From contig WHSO01000004.1 of the NCBI GenBank assembly GCA_009380075.1, positions 1 to 64,000 on the forward strand: a DNA stretch of 64,000 nucleotides, given 5' to 3'. The position numbers and the translations under genes are program-made. The notes below the pieces were generated by a model, which had not been told where the DNA came from, did not search any database, and saw only the letters and a program-made list of their open reading frames with translations. This document shows, one piece after another, positions 17,695-27,154 of this stretch. Origin of the DNA: Alphaproteobacteria bacterium. Its GTDB lineage: Bacteria; Pseudomonadota; Alphaproteobacteria; SMXQ01. Within the stretch, counting starts at the first letter, position 1, and each line of letters opens with the position of its first letter.

Positions 17695-19554
17695 ATGGCA
17701 CCACGCTTTCTCGACCTGTTCAGCCGATCCGGCGGCGAAAGCAGGATCACCGAAATGTCCGGCGCGCCGACGGCGCGCATGGACACCCTGCGCGCCCAGT
17801 TTTCCGGGCTTCCCCTGTTCGACATCCTCAACGATGAGACCCTCGCCAAGTTCGAGAGTGAAATCGAGTGGTTCGCCATCCCCGGGGGCTGGGAGCTGTT
17901 CCACCAGGGGGATCCGGGCGACGGCCTCTATATCGTCAAGTCGGGGTGTCTCGGCGTCACGATGGAGGGGCCGGATGGACGTCCGGTGCTGGCGACGCAG
18001 ATCCATCCCGGCCAGATCGTCGGCGAGATGTCGCTGATTTCGGGCCTGCCGCGCACGGCCACGGTGACCGCCTTCCGCGATACCGAGGTGTACCATCTGA
18101 ACAACGAGAGCTTCATGCGGCTGGCGGAGAAGCATCCCGATCTGGTGACCGAGATCAACAAGATGCTGGTGCGCCGGTTGCAGCGCATGAGCAGCCTGCA
18201 GACCCCGGTCGATATCTCGCGGAGCTTTGCGCTGGTCCCGATCGGCCCGGACCTTCCGGTGGCGGAATTCGCCCACAGCCTTTGCGACGCCCTGTCGGCG
18301 CTGGGCTTCCGCACGAGTGTCATCGATTCAGCATCGGCGCATGAGCCGACCGAATGGCTCGATCACGTCGAGCGCGATTCCGACCTCGTGCTTTATGTCG
18401 CGACGGCCCGGCTCGGCGACTGGACGCGGCTTTGTCTGCGTCAGGCCGATCGCGTTCTGCTGCTGGCCGATCCGGCGCAACCCCCTGCCGCCGGGCCGAA
18501 TTTCGACGGTCCCACGGGGCATTCCAGGGTACGGCCGGTGGAAGCGGTCTTCTTGCAGCCGGAAAACGCGACGTTGCCCCTACCGGTTTCGGCCTGGCTC
18601 GACACTCTCGATGTTTCGGTCCATTGGCACGTCCGGCGCGGCGACGGCGCGCAGATGGAACGACTGGCCCGCCTGCTGACCGGGCGCTCGGTCTCCCTGA
18701 TTCTGTCGGGCGGTGGAGCGCGGGGCTTCGCCCATATCGGGGCGATCAAGGCGCTGCGCGAGTACGGCATGCCGCTCGATATCGTCGGCGGCACGTCGAT
18801 GGGTGCGATTATCGGCGCCGGCCTCGCCATGGACTGGTCCGACGATGAAATTCTCGAACGCATGCACGCCTGTTTCGTCGAAACGAATCCGCTGAGTGAC
18901 CTGACATTCCCGGCCATCGCGCTGGTCAAGGGGCACAAGGTGTCCCGGCTTCTGCACGCGCATTTCGGCGACGTCGAAATCCAGGACCTGTGGCGGTCCT
19001 ATTTCTGCATGACGGCCAATCTGACCAGTGCCAACGTCAAGCCACACCGGCGTGGCCTGGTGTGGCGGGCACTGCGCGCATCGGTCGCGATTCCCGGCCT
19101 GCTGCCGCCTGTGGTAGACAGCGGCGACCTGCTGGCCGACGGCGGGGTCATCAACAACTTCCCGGTCGACGTAGCCTATCTGTCGCGGCGCGGTCCGCTG
19201 GTCGGCGTCGATGTCGGCAACAACCGACCGTTCGACCCGGTGCCCGACGACTTCGACCGGAAGTCGCTGCTGTGGTTCTGGCGCAACCGGCACCGCAAGA
19301 TTCCCGGGATCATCAGCCTGCTGATGCGGGCCGGGACCATCAGCGGCGACATGCGAGCACGCGAGGCCGTACGCCACCTGTCGCTGTTCGTCGAGCCGGT
19401 GATGCCCGAGGTCGGCCTGCGCGACTGGAAGTCCTTCCAATTCGCCATCGACGCGGGCTACGAGGCCGCATCGCGGGCGCTGGAGAACGCCGACATGGCG
19501 GAACTCAAGGATCTGACTCACGCCTCCGCTGCAATCCGGGCATCCTCCTCATAG
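17695..19554 (+). CDS. Patatin-like phospholipase with N-terminal cyclic-nucleotide-binding domain
   Basis: This is a 619-residue NTE-type protein. A cNMP-binding-like domain spans about residues 45-150, with GDPGDGLYIVKSG and PGQIVGEMSLISG. A middle region of unclear fold is followed by a patatin domain from about residue 335. The patatin glycine loop is SGGGARGFAHIG, the nucleophile Ser is in GGTSMGAIIG, and the catalytic Asp is in LLADGGVINNF. Such enzymes hydrolyse phospholipid or lysophospholipid acyl chains at the membrane. The start at 17695 has a gaggcaagaag site. Its last 37 bases overlap the end of the convergent acyl-CoA ligase gene. Confidence 0.88.
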   Translation: MAPRFLDLFSRSGGESRITEMSGAPTARMDTLRAQFSGLPLFDILNDETLAKFESEIEWFAIPGGWELFHQGDPGDGLYIVKSGCLGVTMEGPDGRPVLATQIHPGQIVGEMSLISGLPRTATVTAFRDTEVYHLNNESFMRLAEKHPDLVTEINKMLVRRLQRMSSLQTPVDISRSFALVPIGPDLPVAEFAHSLCDALSALGFRTSVIDSASAHEPTEWLDHVERDSDLVLYVATARLGDWTRLCLRQADRVLLLADPAQPPAAGPNFDGPTGHSRVRPVEAVFLQPENATLPLPVSAWLDTLDVSVHWHVRRGDGAQMERLARLLTGRSVSLILSGGGARGFAHIGAIKALREYGMPLDIVGGTSMGAIIGAGLAMDWSDDEILERMHACFVETNPLSDLTFPAIALVKGHKVSRLLHAHFGDVEIQDLWRSYFCMTANLTSANVKPHRRGLVWRALRASVAIPGLLPPVVDSGDLLADGGVINNFPVDVAYLSRRGPLVGVDVGNNRPFDPVPDDFDRKSLLWFWRNRHRKIPGIISLLMRAGTISGDMRAREAVRHLSLFVEPVMPEVGLRDWKSFQFAIDAGYEAASRALENADMAELKDLTHASAAIRASSS

Positions 19555-21272
19555 ACAGAGGCAAGACGCTCGCCATACAGATCGAGGATCTTCTGGCGCT
19601 TCAGCTTGAGAGTCGCGGTCATCAGGTCGTTGTCGAGGGTCCAGGGTTCGTCGGCGACGATCACCCGACGGACTCGGGCGTAGCCTGGAAAGGCGCGGCA
19701 GTGGCTTTCGATGCGGCTCAACAGAACGGCTTCCTCCCTCGACGCCCCGCCGGAGGGGACGACGATGGCCACGAGATGGGGTCGCCCTTCCCCCACCACC
19801 AGCACCTGATCGATCCAGGGGTCGACGATGATGGCCTGTTCCATGTCCGTCGGTGAAATCTTTTCGCCGGTGTCGAGCACGATGATGTCCTTGATGCGGC
19901 CTTCGATGTAGAGCCGGCCCTCGAAAATCCGGCCGGTATCGCCGGTATGCAGCCAGCCGCCGGCATCGATCGCCTTCTTCGTCGCCGGTTCGTTGTTCCA
20001 GTATCCCATCATGACGTGGGGCCCGCGGGTCAGGACCTCACCGTCCGGCGCGATGCGGATTTCGACACCCTTGAGCGCGGGGCCGACGCTGGCGGGGTCG
20101 TTGTTGGTCTCGGTATTGACGTTCGTCACCGGGCTCGATTCCGTCAGGCCATAGCCCTGGAAGATCGGAACGCCCTGCCCGATAAAGAAGCGAGCAACGG
20201 AGCCGGGCAGGGCAGCGCCGCCCGAGATCGCGATACGCAACCGCCCGCCGAAGGCGGCACGCACCTGGGACGCCACCAGCCGATCGAGCAGCGGTCGCAA
20301 CCACAGGTCAGGCCCCCAGCCGGCGCGGCCGTGGCGGTGTTGGAACGCACGCCAGCCGACGGCGGCGGACAGGGCCGCAAGCCAGCGAGCCGGTGCGGGC
20401 TTCGCCGCCAGGGTTTCGTGAATGCGCTCGTAGATGCGTTCGTAGACGCGGGGCACCGATACGATGCAGGTCGGACGGACGATCTTGAAGTCATCTCCGA
20501 TCATTCGGATTTCACGCACGAAGGCGACTTCGGCACCGGCCATCATCGGCACGTAATAGCCGACCGTGCGTTCGAGCATGTGGTTGAGCGGCAGGAAGGA
20601 GAGAAACACGTCGTCCGTCGTGACCGGCAAACTGCCGAGGCCCGACGCCGCATTGGTCACGATGTTCCAATGCGACAGCATGATGCCCTTGGGCGAGCCG
20701 GAGGTGCCCGAGGTATAGACCAGGGTCGCCAGCGCCCGGGATTCGCTCGACCCGGCGAGCGCGCCGCCCGCGGCCGGCAGCCACCGGCCCAGCGGCACGA
20801 CCCGGGGATCGCCCGGATCGGCGGAGCCGTCGAGGCTGATAACGCGGGCGACGGCGCCGAGGTCCACATTCTCCGCCGCGACGGCGCGCCAGTCGGTGGC
20901 CGAACCCGCGAGGACCAGGCGCGCACCCGCGTCGGCGACGACGAAGGCCGAGTTGCCCGCCCGGTCGCGGGCGAACAGCGGCACCACGACGAGGCCGAGG
21001 CCGAGGGCCGCCTGCTCGAAATGGGCCCAGGCCCGGCCACCGGGAACCATGACAGCGACGCGGTCGCCGGGCGCCAAACCCTCGGCGGCGAGGCCGGACT
21101 GCCAGCGCGCCACTGCGGCCGAGGCTTCCCGCCAAGTGGTGGTTTCCCACGTCCCCAAAGCCGGATTGAATTCGCGATAGGCGGGGGCGTCCGGGCTGCG
21201 CCGCACCCTCTCGCGGAACAGCCCGTCAAGGGTAACCGCCTCTTCGGGCGAAATCGGGTCGAACGCCGGCAC
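19518..21272 (-). CDS. AMP-dependent long-chain acyl-CoA ligase
   Basis: This 584-residue adenylate-forming enzyme activates fatty acids to acyl-CoA. It has the P-loop-like LVYTSGTSGSPKGIMLSH, the GYGLTESSPVTNVNTE motif, GDTGRIFEGRLYIEGR and KDIIVLDTGEKISPTDME. A C-terminal Lys lies in TLKLKRQKI. This is the FAA1/long-chain type. It starts at GTG, two bases after the stop of the upstream hydratase/dehydrogenase gene, so it is the last gene of the beta-oxidation operon. Its 3' end overlaps the opposite-strand patatin gene by 37 bases. Confidence 0.9.
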   Translation of the reverse strand: MPAFDPISPEEAVTLDGLFRERVRRSPDAPAYREFNPALGTWETTTWREASAAVARWQSGLAAEGLAPGDRVAVMVPGGRAWAHFEQAALGLGLVVVPLFARDRAGNSAFVVADAGARLVLAGSATDWRAVAAENVDLGAVARVISLDGSADPGDPRVVPLGRWLPAAGGALAGSSESRALATLVYTSGTSGSPKGIMLSHWNIVTNAASGLGSLPVTTDDVFLSFLPLNHMLERTVGYYVPMMAGAEVAFVREIRMIGDDFKIVRPTCIVSVPRVYERIYERIHETLAAKPAPARWLAALSAAVGWRAFQHRHGRAGWGPDLWLRPLLDRLVASQVRAAFGGRLRIAISGGAALPGSVARFFIGQGVPIFQGYGLTESSPVTNVNTETNNDPASVGPALKGVEIRIAPDGEVLTRGPHVMMGYWNNEPATKKAIDAGGWLHTGDTGRIFEGRLYIEGRIKDIIVLDTGEKISPTDMEQAIIVDPWIDQVLVVGEGRPHLVAIVVPSGGASREEAVLLSRIESHCRAFPGYARVRRVIVADEPWTLDNDLMTATLKLKRQKILDLYGERLASVYEEDARIAAEA

Positions 21273-21274
21273 GG

Positions 21275-23296
21275 TCAGGACCCGACGCGGCCCCAGCCGG
21301 GATCGGGACGGAAACGCGCGCCGTAGCGTTGCTCCAGTTCCGCGAGTCGAGCGCGCACCTTGTCGACGCCGCGGGCGCGCGCGTAATGAAGCGGGCCGCC
21401 GCGGAAAGGCGCGAAACCGGTACCGAAGATCATCGCCGCATCGGCAAGATCGGCTTCCGCCACCACGTCCTCGCCGAGGACGGCGGCGCAGGTGTTGAGG
21501 ATCGGCAGGATCAGCCGATCCTCGAGATCGGCCGGCCTAGCTCCCGACGCAGCCTCGGGCTTCACCGCCTTGCCGTCCTTCCAGACGTAGAAACCCTCGC
21601 CCGTCTTGCGTCCGAGCTTGCCGGCCGCGACCAGATCCCGGAGCCGCACCGGCACTTCGGCGCCGAGTCGGGCCCCGAGGACCCCCGCGACGTGCAGGCA
21701 AATGTCGAGGCCGACGGTATCGGCCAGCTCGATCGGGCCCATTGGCATGCCGAAAGCGGTCGCCGCGCCGTCGATGGTGACCGCATCGGCACCTCCCTCG
21801 AGCAGGTGCACCGCCTCGATCAGATACGGCATGAGCGCACGGTTGACGAGGAAGCCGGGGACGCTTTTCACCGGTACCGGCAGGCGATCGATGCGCCCGG
21901 CGAAGGCCATGGCACGGGCGACGGCGCCAGCGTCGCTGGCCGCCCCTTCGACCACCTCGATCAGCGGCAAGCGGGCCACGGGATTGAAGAAATGAATGCC
22001 AACGAGGCGCTCGGGCTGGTGAAGCACGGCGGCGATCTCCTCCAGCGGGATCGACGACGTGTTGGTGGCCAGAAGAGCCGAGGGCTTGGCCTTCGTCTCG
22101 ACGGAGCGGAAGAGATCCTGCTTGGCGGTGGCGTCCTCGATGATCGCCTCGATGATCACGTCCGCCCGGGCGATACCGTCGCCACGAAGGTCGGGGGTCA
22201 GCCGGTCCATGCCCGCGCGGACCATGGCCGAATCGCGATGCCGTCGCCTGAACAGCTCGGCCGCACGCTTGATCGCCGGCGCGATGAATTCCGGTGCCCG
22301 GTCCTGGAGCGTGACGTCGAGGCCCTGCAGCGCGCACCACGCCGCGATGTCACCCCCCATCACGCCGGCTCCGATGACGTGGACACGCTGGAACGGCTCG
22401 CCGACGTTGCGGGCAAGCCCTTTCAGCCGCTCGCGCAGGAAGAACACGCGCACCAGATTCTGCGCCGTCTCGCCGGTGAGCAGGCGGGCGACGCTCTCGA
22501 CCTCGCCCTCCAGCATGGCGCGTTCGGAACCGCCCGCGCGTCGCCACAGGTCGATCAGGGCATAGGGCGCGGGATAATGCTCCGGCCGGGTCCGCGCCGC
22601 GACGCGCTTCCGCATGACGCGCGCCAGCACGGGGCGCACCGGCGCGGAGTTGAGGAGCCTGATTTTCCACGCGGCGGCACGGCCTTTGGCTCCCGTCTTG
22701 AGCACATCCTCCACCGCAGCGTTGAGGTGACGTTCCTCGGTCACCGTATCGACGATGCCGAGGCGCCTGGCCGTACGCGCGTCCACCAGTCGTCCCGGGA
22801 GCATCAGGCCCATGGCGGCGGTCGGCGGGATCAGGCGCGTCAGCCGGGCGGCGCCGCCGAAGCCGGGATGGATGCCGAGCTGCACCTCGGGCAGGCCGAG
22901 GCGGGAATCGGCGCGGGCCACGCGGTAACGGCAGGCCAACGCAAGTTCGAGCCCGCCGCCCATGCAGAAGCCATGGATCCGGGCGACGCTCGGCACATCG
23001 AGGCGGGCGAGCCGGTCGAGCACGCCCTGGCCGCGAGCGATGGCGGCCCGCGCTCCGGCACCATCGGTCAGCCGGGTGAATTCGTTGATGTCGGCGCCGG
23101 CAATGAAACCGGACGCCTTGGCCGAACCGATGATCAGGCCCTTTGGCGGATTGCGCTCGATCTCGGCGAGGATGGCGTCGAGTTCCAGCAGTACCGGTGC
23201 CGACAGGACGTTGACGCTGGCGTCCTTCACGTCGATCGCAAGCTCGTGCACGTCGTCGGCGCGCCGTTGGGATTGCCAATGGATGAGAGTCGTCAT
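21275..23296 (-). CDS. Enoyl-CoA hydratase / 3-hydroxyacyl-CoA dehydrogenase fusion (FadB/FadJ type)
   Basis: This 673-residue multifunctional beta-oxidation subunit has an N-terminal hydratase with the two catalytic Glu in MGGGLELALACR and GLPEVQLGIHPG. The middle NAD-binding dehydrogenase shows VIGAGVMGGDIAAW, ATNTSSIPLEEI and catalytic His in GIHFFNPVARLPL. A C-terminal dehydrogenase repeat with VPGFLVNRALMPY follows. The start at 23296 was chosen because the longer frame upstream runs antisense-like through the thiolase gene. It begins 11 bases after the thiolase stop. It converts enoyl-CoA to 3-ketoacyl-CoA for the thiolase. Confidence 0.9.
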   Translation of the reverse strand: MTTLIHWQSQRRADDVHELAIDVKDASVNVLSAPVLLELDAILAEIERNPPKGLIIGSAKASGFIAGADINEFTRLTDGAGARAAIARGQGVLDRLARLDVPSVARIHGFCMGGGLELALACRYRVARADSRLGLPEVQLGIHPGFGGAARLTRLIPPTAAMGLMLPGRLVDARTARRLGIVDTVTEERHLNAAVEDVLKTGAKGRAAAWKIRLLNSAPVRPVLARVMRKRVAARTRPEHYPAPYALIDLWRRAGGSERAMLEGEVESVARLLTGETAQNLVRVFFLRERLKGLARNVGEPFQRVHVIGAGVMGGDIAAWCALQGLDVTLQDRAPEFIAPAIKRAAELFRRRHRDSAMVRAGMDRLTPDLRGDGIARADVIIEAIIEDATAKQDLFRSVETKAKPSALLATNTSSIPLEEIAAVLHQPERLVGIHFFNPVARLPLIEVVEGAASDAGAVARAMAFAGRIDRLPVPVKSVPGFLVNRALMPYLIEAVHLLEGGADAVTIDGAATAFGMPMGPIELADTVGLDICLHVAGVLGARLGAEVPVRLRDLVAAGKLGRKTGEGFYVWKDGKAVKPEAASGARPADLEDRLILPILNTCAAVLGEDVVAEADLADAAMIFGTGFAPFRGGPLHYARARGVDKVRARLAELEQRYGARFRPDPGWGRVGS

Positions 23297-23307
23297 GCCG
23301 TTGCGCC

Positions 23308-24609
23308 TTACGCCGTTTCCAGCAGCATGGCGCCGCCCTGCCCGCCGCCGATGCAGAGCGACGCGACGCCCCGCTTCATCCCCCGCTTGCGCAGGGCGTG
23401 AATCAAGTGAAGCACGACGCGCGTGCCCGAGACGCCGACCGGATGACCGCAGGCGATGGCGCCGCCGTCGACGTTGAGACGGCTGTGATCGATCATGCCG
23501 ACGGCATCCTCCACCCCGATCTCGGCGCGGCAGTAATCGGCATCCGCGAGGGCCGCGAGACAGGCGAGCACCTGCGCCGCGAAGGCCTCGTTGATCTCGA
23601 ACAGGTCGATGTCGCCGAGCTTGACGCCATTGCGTGCCATCAGGGGCGCGATGGCATGGGCGGGCCCGAGACCCATCTGCGCCGGGTCGACCCCCGCCCA
23701 GAGACAATCAACCACCCGGGCGATCGGCGTGAGCCGATGGCGCCGGACGGCCTCGTCGGAGGCGACGACGACCCAGCCGCCACCGTCCGTGATCTGGGAC
23801 GCGTTTCCGGCCGTGACCTTGCCATAGGGCGGCTCGAACGCCGGGCGCAGCTTGGCAAGCTGCTCCATCGTGTTGTCGGGGCGCACGCCGTCGTCGGCCA
23901 GATAGACTTTGCCCGCCGTGTCGAAGATCGGCTCGACCTCACCGTCGAAGGTACCATCGCCCTGGGCACGGGCAAGGCGCTTGTGGCTCTCAAGGGCGTA
24001 AGCGTCCATGCTTTCGCGGCTGATGCCGAAGCGGTCGGCAAGTATTTCCGCCGTCTGCCCCATGCCGAGCTTGACGAAGGAGTCGGTCAGCCCCAGCACG
24101 ATCCCGACGATGGGCGCGAAATGCGCCGGCCGGAGCGCGGCGAGGGTGCGCAACCGCGCTGCCAGGCCCCTGGCGCGGCCCCAGTCCGCCAGCCATATCG
24201 TCATCGCACGCGACACCAGGAGCGGCGCGTTCGACATGCTTTCGGCGCCGCCGGCCAGGATCAGGTCGGCCCGGCCATCGGCCACGGCACGGGCGGCGCT
24301 GTCGATCGACTGCATGCCGGACCCGCAGTTACGCTGCACCGTCCAGGCCGGCACGCGCTGGCCGCAACCGAGGCGAAGGGCGGCGTAGCGGGCGGGATTG
24401 GATTCCTCTGGCCGCGGCGCGGCGCAGCCGAGGATCACCTCGTCGACGGCATCCGCCTCGAACGGCTGGCGCAGCAGCAGGGGACGGCCCGCGGCGACCG
24501 CGAGGTCGACCGCCGAGAACGGCCCCGGCTTGCCGCGCGCCTTGAGGAACGGCGTGCGGGCGCCGTCGACGATCCACACCGTCCGGCGGGGCTCGTTTCC
24601 GGCCTTCAT
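23308..24609 (-). CDS. Acetyl-CoA C-acyltransferase (3-ketoacyl-CoA thiolase)
   Basis: This is a 433-residue thiolase. The nucleophilic cysteine Cys95 is in QRNCGSGMQS, NEAFAAQ is near residue 325, the His is in GGAIACGHPVGVSG, and the second Cys is in CIGGGQGGAM. The length and the insert after residue 150 resemble FadI-type thiolases. Its ATG overlaps the stop of the acyl-CoA dehydrogenase gene by four bases (ATGA), and the hydratase/dehydrogenase follows after 11 bases. The genes are clearly one operon. It cleaves 3-ketoacyl-CoA to acetyl-CoA and a shortened acyl-CoA. Confidence 0.92.
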   Translation of the reverse strand: MKAGNEPRRTVWIVDGARTPFLKARGKPGPFSAVDLAVAAGRPLLLRQPFEADAVDEVILGCAAPRPEESNPARYAALRLGCGQRVPAWTVQRNCGSGMQSIDSAARAVADGRADLILAGGAESMSNAPLLVSRAMTIWLADWGRARGLAARLRTLAALRPAHFAPIVGIVLGLTDSFVKLGMGQTAEILADRFGISRESMDAYALESHKRLARAQGDGTFDGEVEPIFDTAGKVYLADDGVRPDNTMEQLAKLRPAFEPPYGKVTAGNASQITDGGGWVVVASDEAVRRHRLTPIARVVDCLWAGVDPAQMGLGPAHAIAPLMARNGVKLGDIDLFEINEAFAAQVLACLAALADADYCRAEIGVEDAVGMIDHSRLNVDGGAIACGHPVGVSGTRVVLHLIHALRKRGMKRGVASLCIGGGQGGAMLLETA

Positions 24610-26855
24610 TGCGCGGCCCCGCGCGTCGGCCGGGCAGCCCGGCGCGAGAGCTCCTCGGGCGCGAAACTATCGACCATGATGACGGCGCGGGTCAGTTCCC
24701 GCGCGCGCCGCAGGCGCTGGGCATCGCCCGAATCGATAACATTCCGGGCCAGCGCCGCGTCGATATCGGAAATTCCGGCCTCCTTCATCCGCCACTCCGT
24801 CCCTTCGGCCACGAGCACGGCCTCCAATGCGGCATCGAGCTGGCCCAGGGGGTCCGATTCGGAGCCGATGAAAATACCGTCGGTCAACCGGTCCCGCGCG
24901 GCCGAGGGCACCAGCAGGAGCCGCGCGCAGGCCTGGGTCAGCGGGTCCGACGGCATCCGCCGGCGCCGCCCCCACGGAAATACCAACGGGCTCAGGAGGA
25001 AACCGACAAACCGCGAGGGGAAGTTGGCGAGCACCGCATCGAGGCTCTGCTGGATCCCGTAGAGCGCGCGGGTGAGGCAGTAGTCGACCAACGGCCGGTC
25101 GGCCTCGGGCTCGCCGTCGTCGTGAAAACGCTTGAGGACACAACTTCCGAGGTAAAGCTGGCTGAGGACGTCGCCGAGACGTCCCGACAGCATCTCGCGC
25201 CGCTTGAGTTCCCCACCGAGAAGAGCCAGCGCGACATCGGAGACCAGCGTGAAGGCGGCGGACGCCGCGGAGAGCCTCCGGTACCAGCGCAGGGGCTCGG
25301 CATCGGTCGGCGCCGTGGCATAGAACCCGAACGTCAATCCATGGAAGAGCGAACGAAACAGGTTGCCGGTGAGGAAGCGGAGATGGCCGAAGAAAGCCTG
25401 ATCGAAGGCAGCGACGGCGTCCGGCCCGTCGCCGCGGGCGGCGGCGGCCATTTCCTTCTGCAGCCAGGGATGGCAACGGATCGCGCCTTGGCCGAAGATG
25501 ATCATGCTGCGGGTCAGGATGTTGGCGCCTTCCACCGTGATCGACACAGGAATCGCGTAATAGGCGTTGGCGAGATAATTGGACGGGCCGTTGCAGATGG
25601 CCTTGCCGCCGTGGATGTCGAGGGCAAAGTTCATCGTCTCACGCATTGTGGTGGTGGCGTGGTATTTGAGGATGGCCGACAGGACGGTCGGTTTCTCCCC
25701 CGCATCCACCGCCCAAGCGGTCAGGGCACGGGCCGCTTCCAGCATGTAGGCGTTGGCCGCGATGGGAGCGAGCGCCTCCTCCACCCCCTCGAAGCGGCCG
25801 ATGGGCAGGCCGAACTGGCGCCGCACCCGCGCATAGGCGCCGGTCGCGCGGGCGGCCAGATTGGCCGCACCGGTGGACAGCGCCGGCAGGGAAATCGAAC
25901 GCCCGACCGAGAGCGATTCCATCAGCATCCGCCACCCCTGCCCGGCGCGCTCCGGCCCGCCGATGATCCAGTCGAGCGGCATGAACACGTCGGTGCCGCT
26001 GTTGGGACCGTTCTGGAATCCCTGGTTGGCGGGATAATGGCGGCGGCCGATGTCGATGCCGGACGTATCCGTCGGCACCAGCGCGACGGTGATGCCGAGG
26101 TCCTCCGTGTCCCCGAGCAGGTGATCGGGATCGAGGAGGCGGAACGCGAGACCCATGACCGTGGCCACGGGGCCGAGGGTGATATAGCGCTTTTCCCAGG
26201 TGACGCGCATGCCGAGCACGCGTTCACCGTCCCGTTCGCCCCAGCAGACGATGCCCTTGTCCGGAAGCGACGTCGCGTCGGAGCCGGCCTCCGGCCCGGT
26301 CAGCGCGAAGCACGGCACCTCGTCGCCACTGGCGAGGCGCGGCAGGTAATGGTTGCGCTGCGCGTCGGTGCCGTAATGCAGCAGCAGCTCCGCCGGGCCG
26401 AGGGAGTTCGGCACCATGACCGTCACCGCGGCGGTGATGGAGCGGGTGGCAATCTTCTTCACCACCGCGGAATGGGCGAGCGCGGAGAATTCGAGGCCGC
26501 CGTAGGACTTCGGGATGATCATGCCGAAGAAGCGGTTCTTCTTGATGAAGGACCACACCTCCGGCGGCAGGTTGCGGTCGTGGAAATTGATGGCCCAATC
26601 GTCGAGCATGTAGCAGAGCTCTTCCACCGGGCCGTCGAGGAAGGCCTGCTCCTCGGCCGCCAACGTCGGCCGTGACAGGTCGAGCAACCGGGACCAGTCG
26701 GGCTTGCCGGAGAACAGCTCCGCGTCCCACCACACGGTCCCGGCTTCCAGTGCTTCCCGCTCCGTTTCGGAGACGCGCGGCAACCGCCGCCGGAGCCAGC
26801 GCAGGACCGGCCGGCTTACGGCGGATTGACGGATCGATCGGAGGGAATATGTCAT
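24606..26855 (-). CDS. Acyl-CoA dehydrogenase, FadE type
   Basis: This is a 749-residue FAD-dependent acyl-CoA dehydrogenase, first gene of the beta-oxidation operon. Landmarks are FALTGPEAGSDATSLPD, the flavin-binding core, and IPVSITVEGANILTRSM with the catalytic Glu. A long C-terminal region of the FadE type (DUF1974-like) follows. The start at 26855 (MTYSLRSIRQ) was chosen because upstream codons in the frame read through promoter-like, lower-GC sequence. A perfect inverted repeat lies 21 bases upstream. It catalyses the first, double-bond-forming step and probably passes electrons to ETF. Confidence 0.88.
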   Translation of the reverse strand: MTYSLRSIRQSAVSRPVLRWLRRRLPRVSETEREALEAGTVWWDAELFSGKPDWSRLLDLSRPTLAAEEQAFLDGPVEELCYMLDDWAINFHDRNLPPEVWSFIKKNRFFGMIIPKSYGGLEFSALAHSAVVKKIATRSITAAVTVMVPNSLGPAELLLHYGTDAQRNHYLPRLASGDEVPCFALTGPEAGSDATSLPDKGIVCWGERDGERVLGMRVTWEKRYITLGPVATVMGLAFRLLDPDHLLGDTEDLGITVALVPTDTSGIDIGRRHYPANQGFQNGPNSGTDVFMPLDWIIGGPERAGQGWRMLMESLSVGRSISLPALSTGAANLAARATGAYARVRRQFGLPIGRFEGVEEALAPIAANAYMLEAARALTAWAVDAGEKPTVLSAILKYHATTTMRETMNFALDIHGGKAICNGPSNYLANAYYAIPVSITVEGANILTRSMIIFGQGAIRCHPWLQKEMAAAARGDGPDAVAAFDQAFFGHLRFLTGNLFRSLFHGLTFGFYATAPTDAEPLRWYRRLSAASAAFTLVSDVALALLGGELKRREMLSGRLGDVLSQLYLGSCVLKRFHDDGEPEADRPLVDYCLTRALYGIQQSLDAVLANFPSRFVGFLLSPLVFPWGRRRRMPSDPLTQACARLLLVPSAARDRLTDGIFIGSESDPLGQLDAALEAVLVAEGTEWRMKEAGISDIDAALARNVIDSGDAQRLRRARELTRAVIMVDSFAPEELSRRAARPTRGAAQ

Positions 26856-26875
26856 TGCGTGCCCTGTCGGCTTGT

Positions 26876-26895
26876 GGTGCCGGTTCACCGGCACC
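26876..26895. promoter_or_regulatory. 8-bp inverted repeat upstream of the beta-oxidation operon
   Basis: GGTGCCGG and CCGGCACC flank ttca, a perfect palindrome 21 bases before the acyl-CoA dehydrogenase start. It lies in the 299-base divergent region shared with the Bug gene at 27155. It could be an operator for a fatty-acid regulator or a leader hairpin; the sequence does not decide. Confidence 0.4.
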
Positions 26896-27154
26896 GGGTA
26901 AGACGTAGTGTCAAACGACCCCGGATTCCAGCCGATAATGATGTAAATCACGTAAAAGAAAGCGTTTTTTACCACTCCCCTTCCCCAGGACCAGCCCTGC
27001 ATTGGTCCATCCCATGGCCAGGGGTGCGGAAGTCTTGCGATCGGCCGCCCGCCGGATGCGCTGGAAAAGCCCATTTTGCCGGACTAGCATTCCCGCCGAC
27101 GGCGTTGCATCGGGTAAATGACGTCGCCGCGTGATACAGACACGGAGGCAACTC

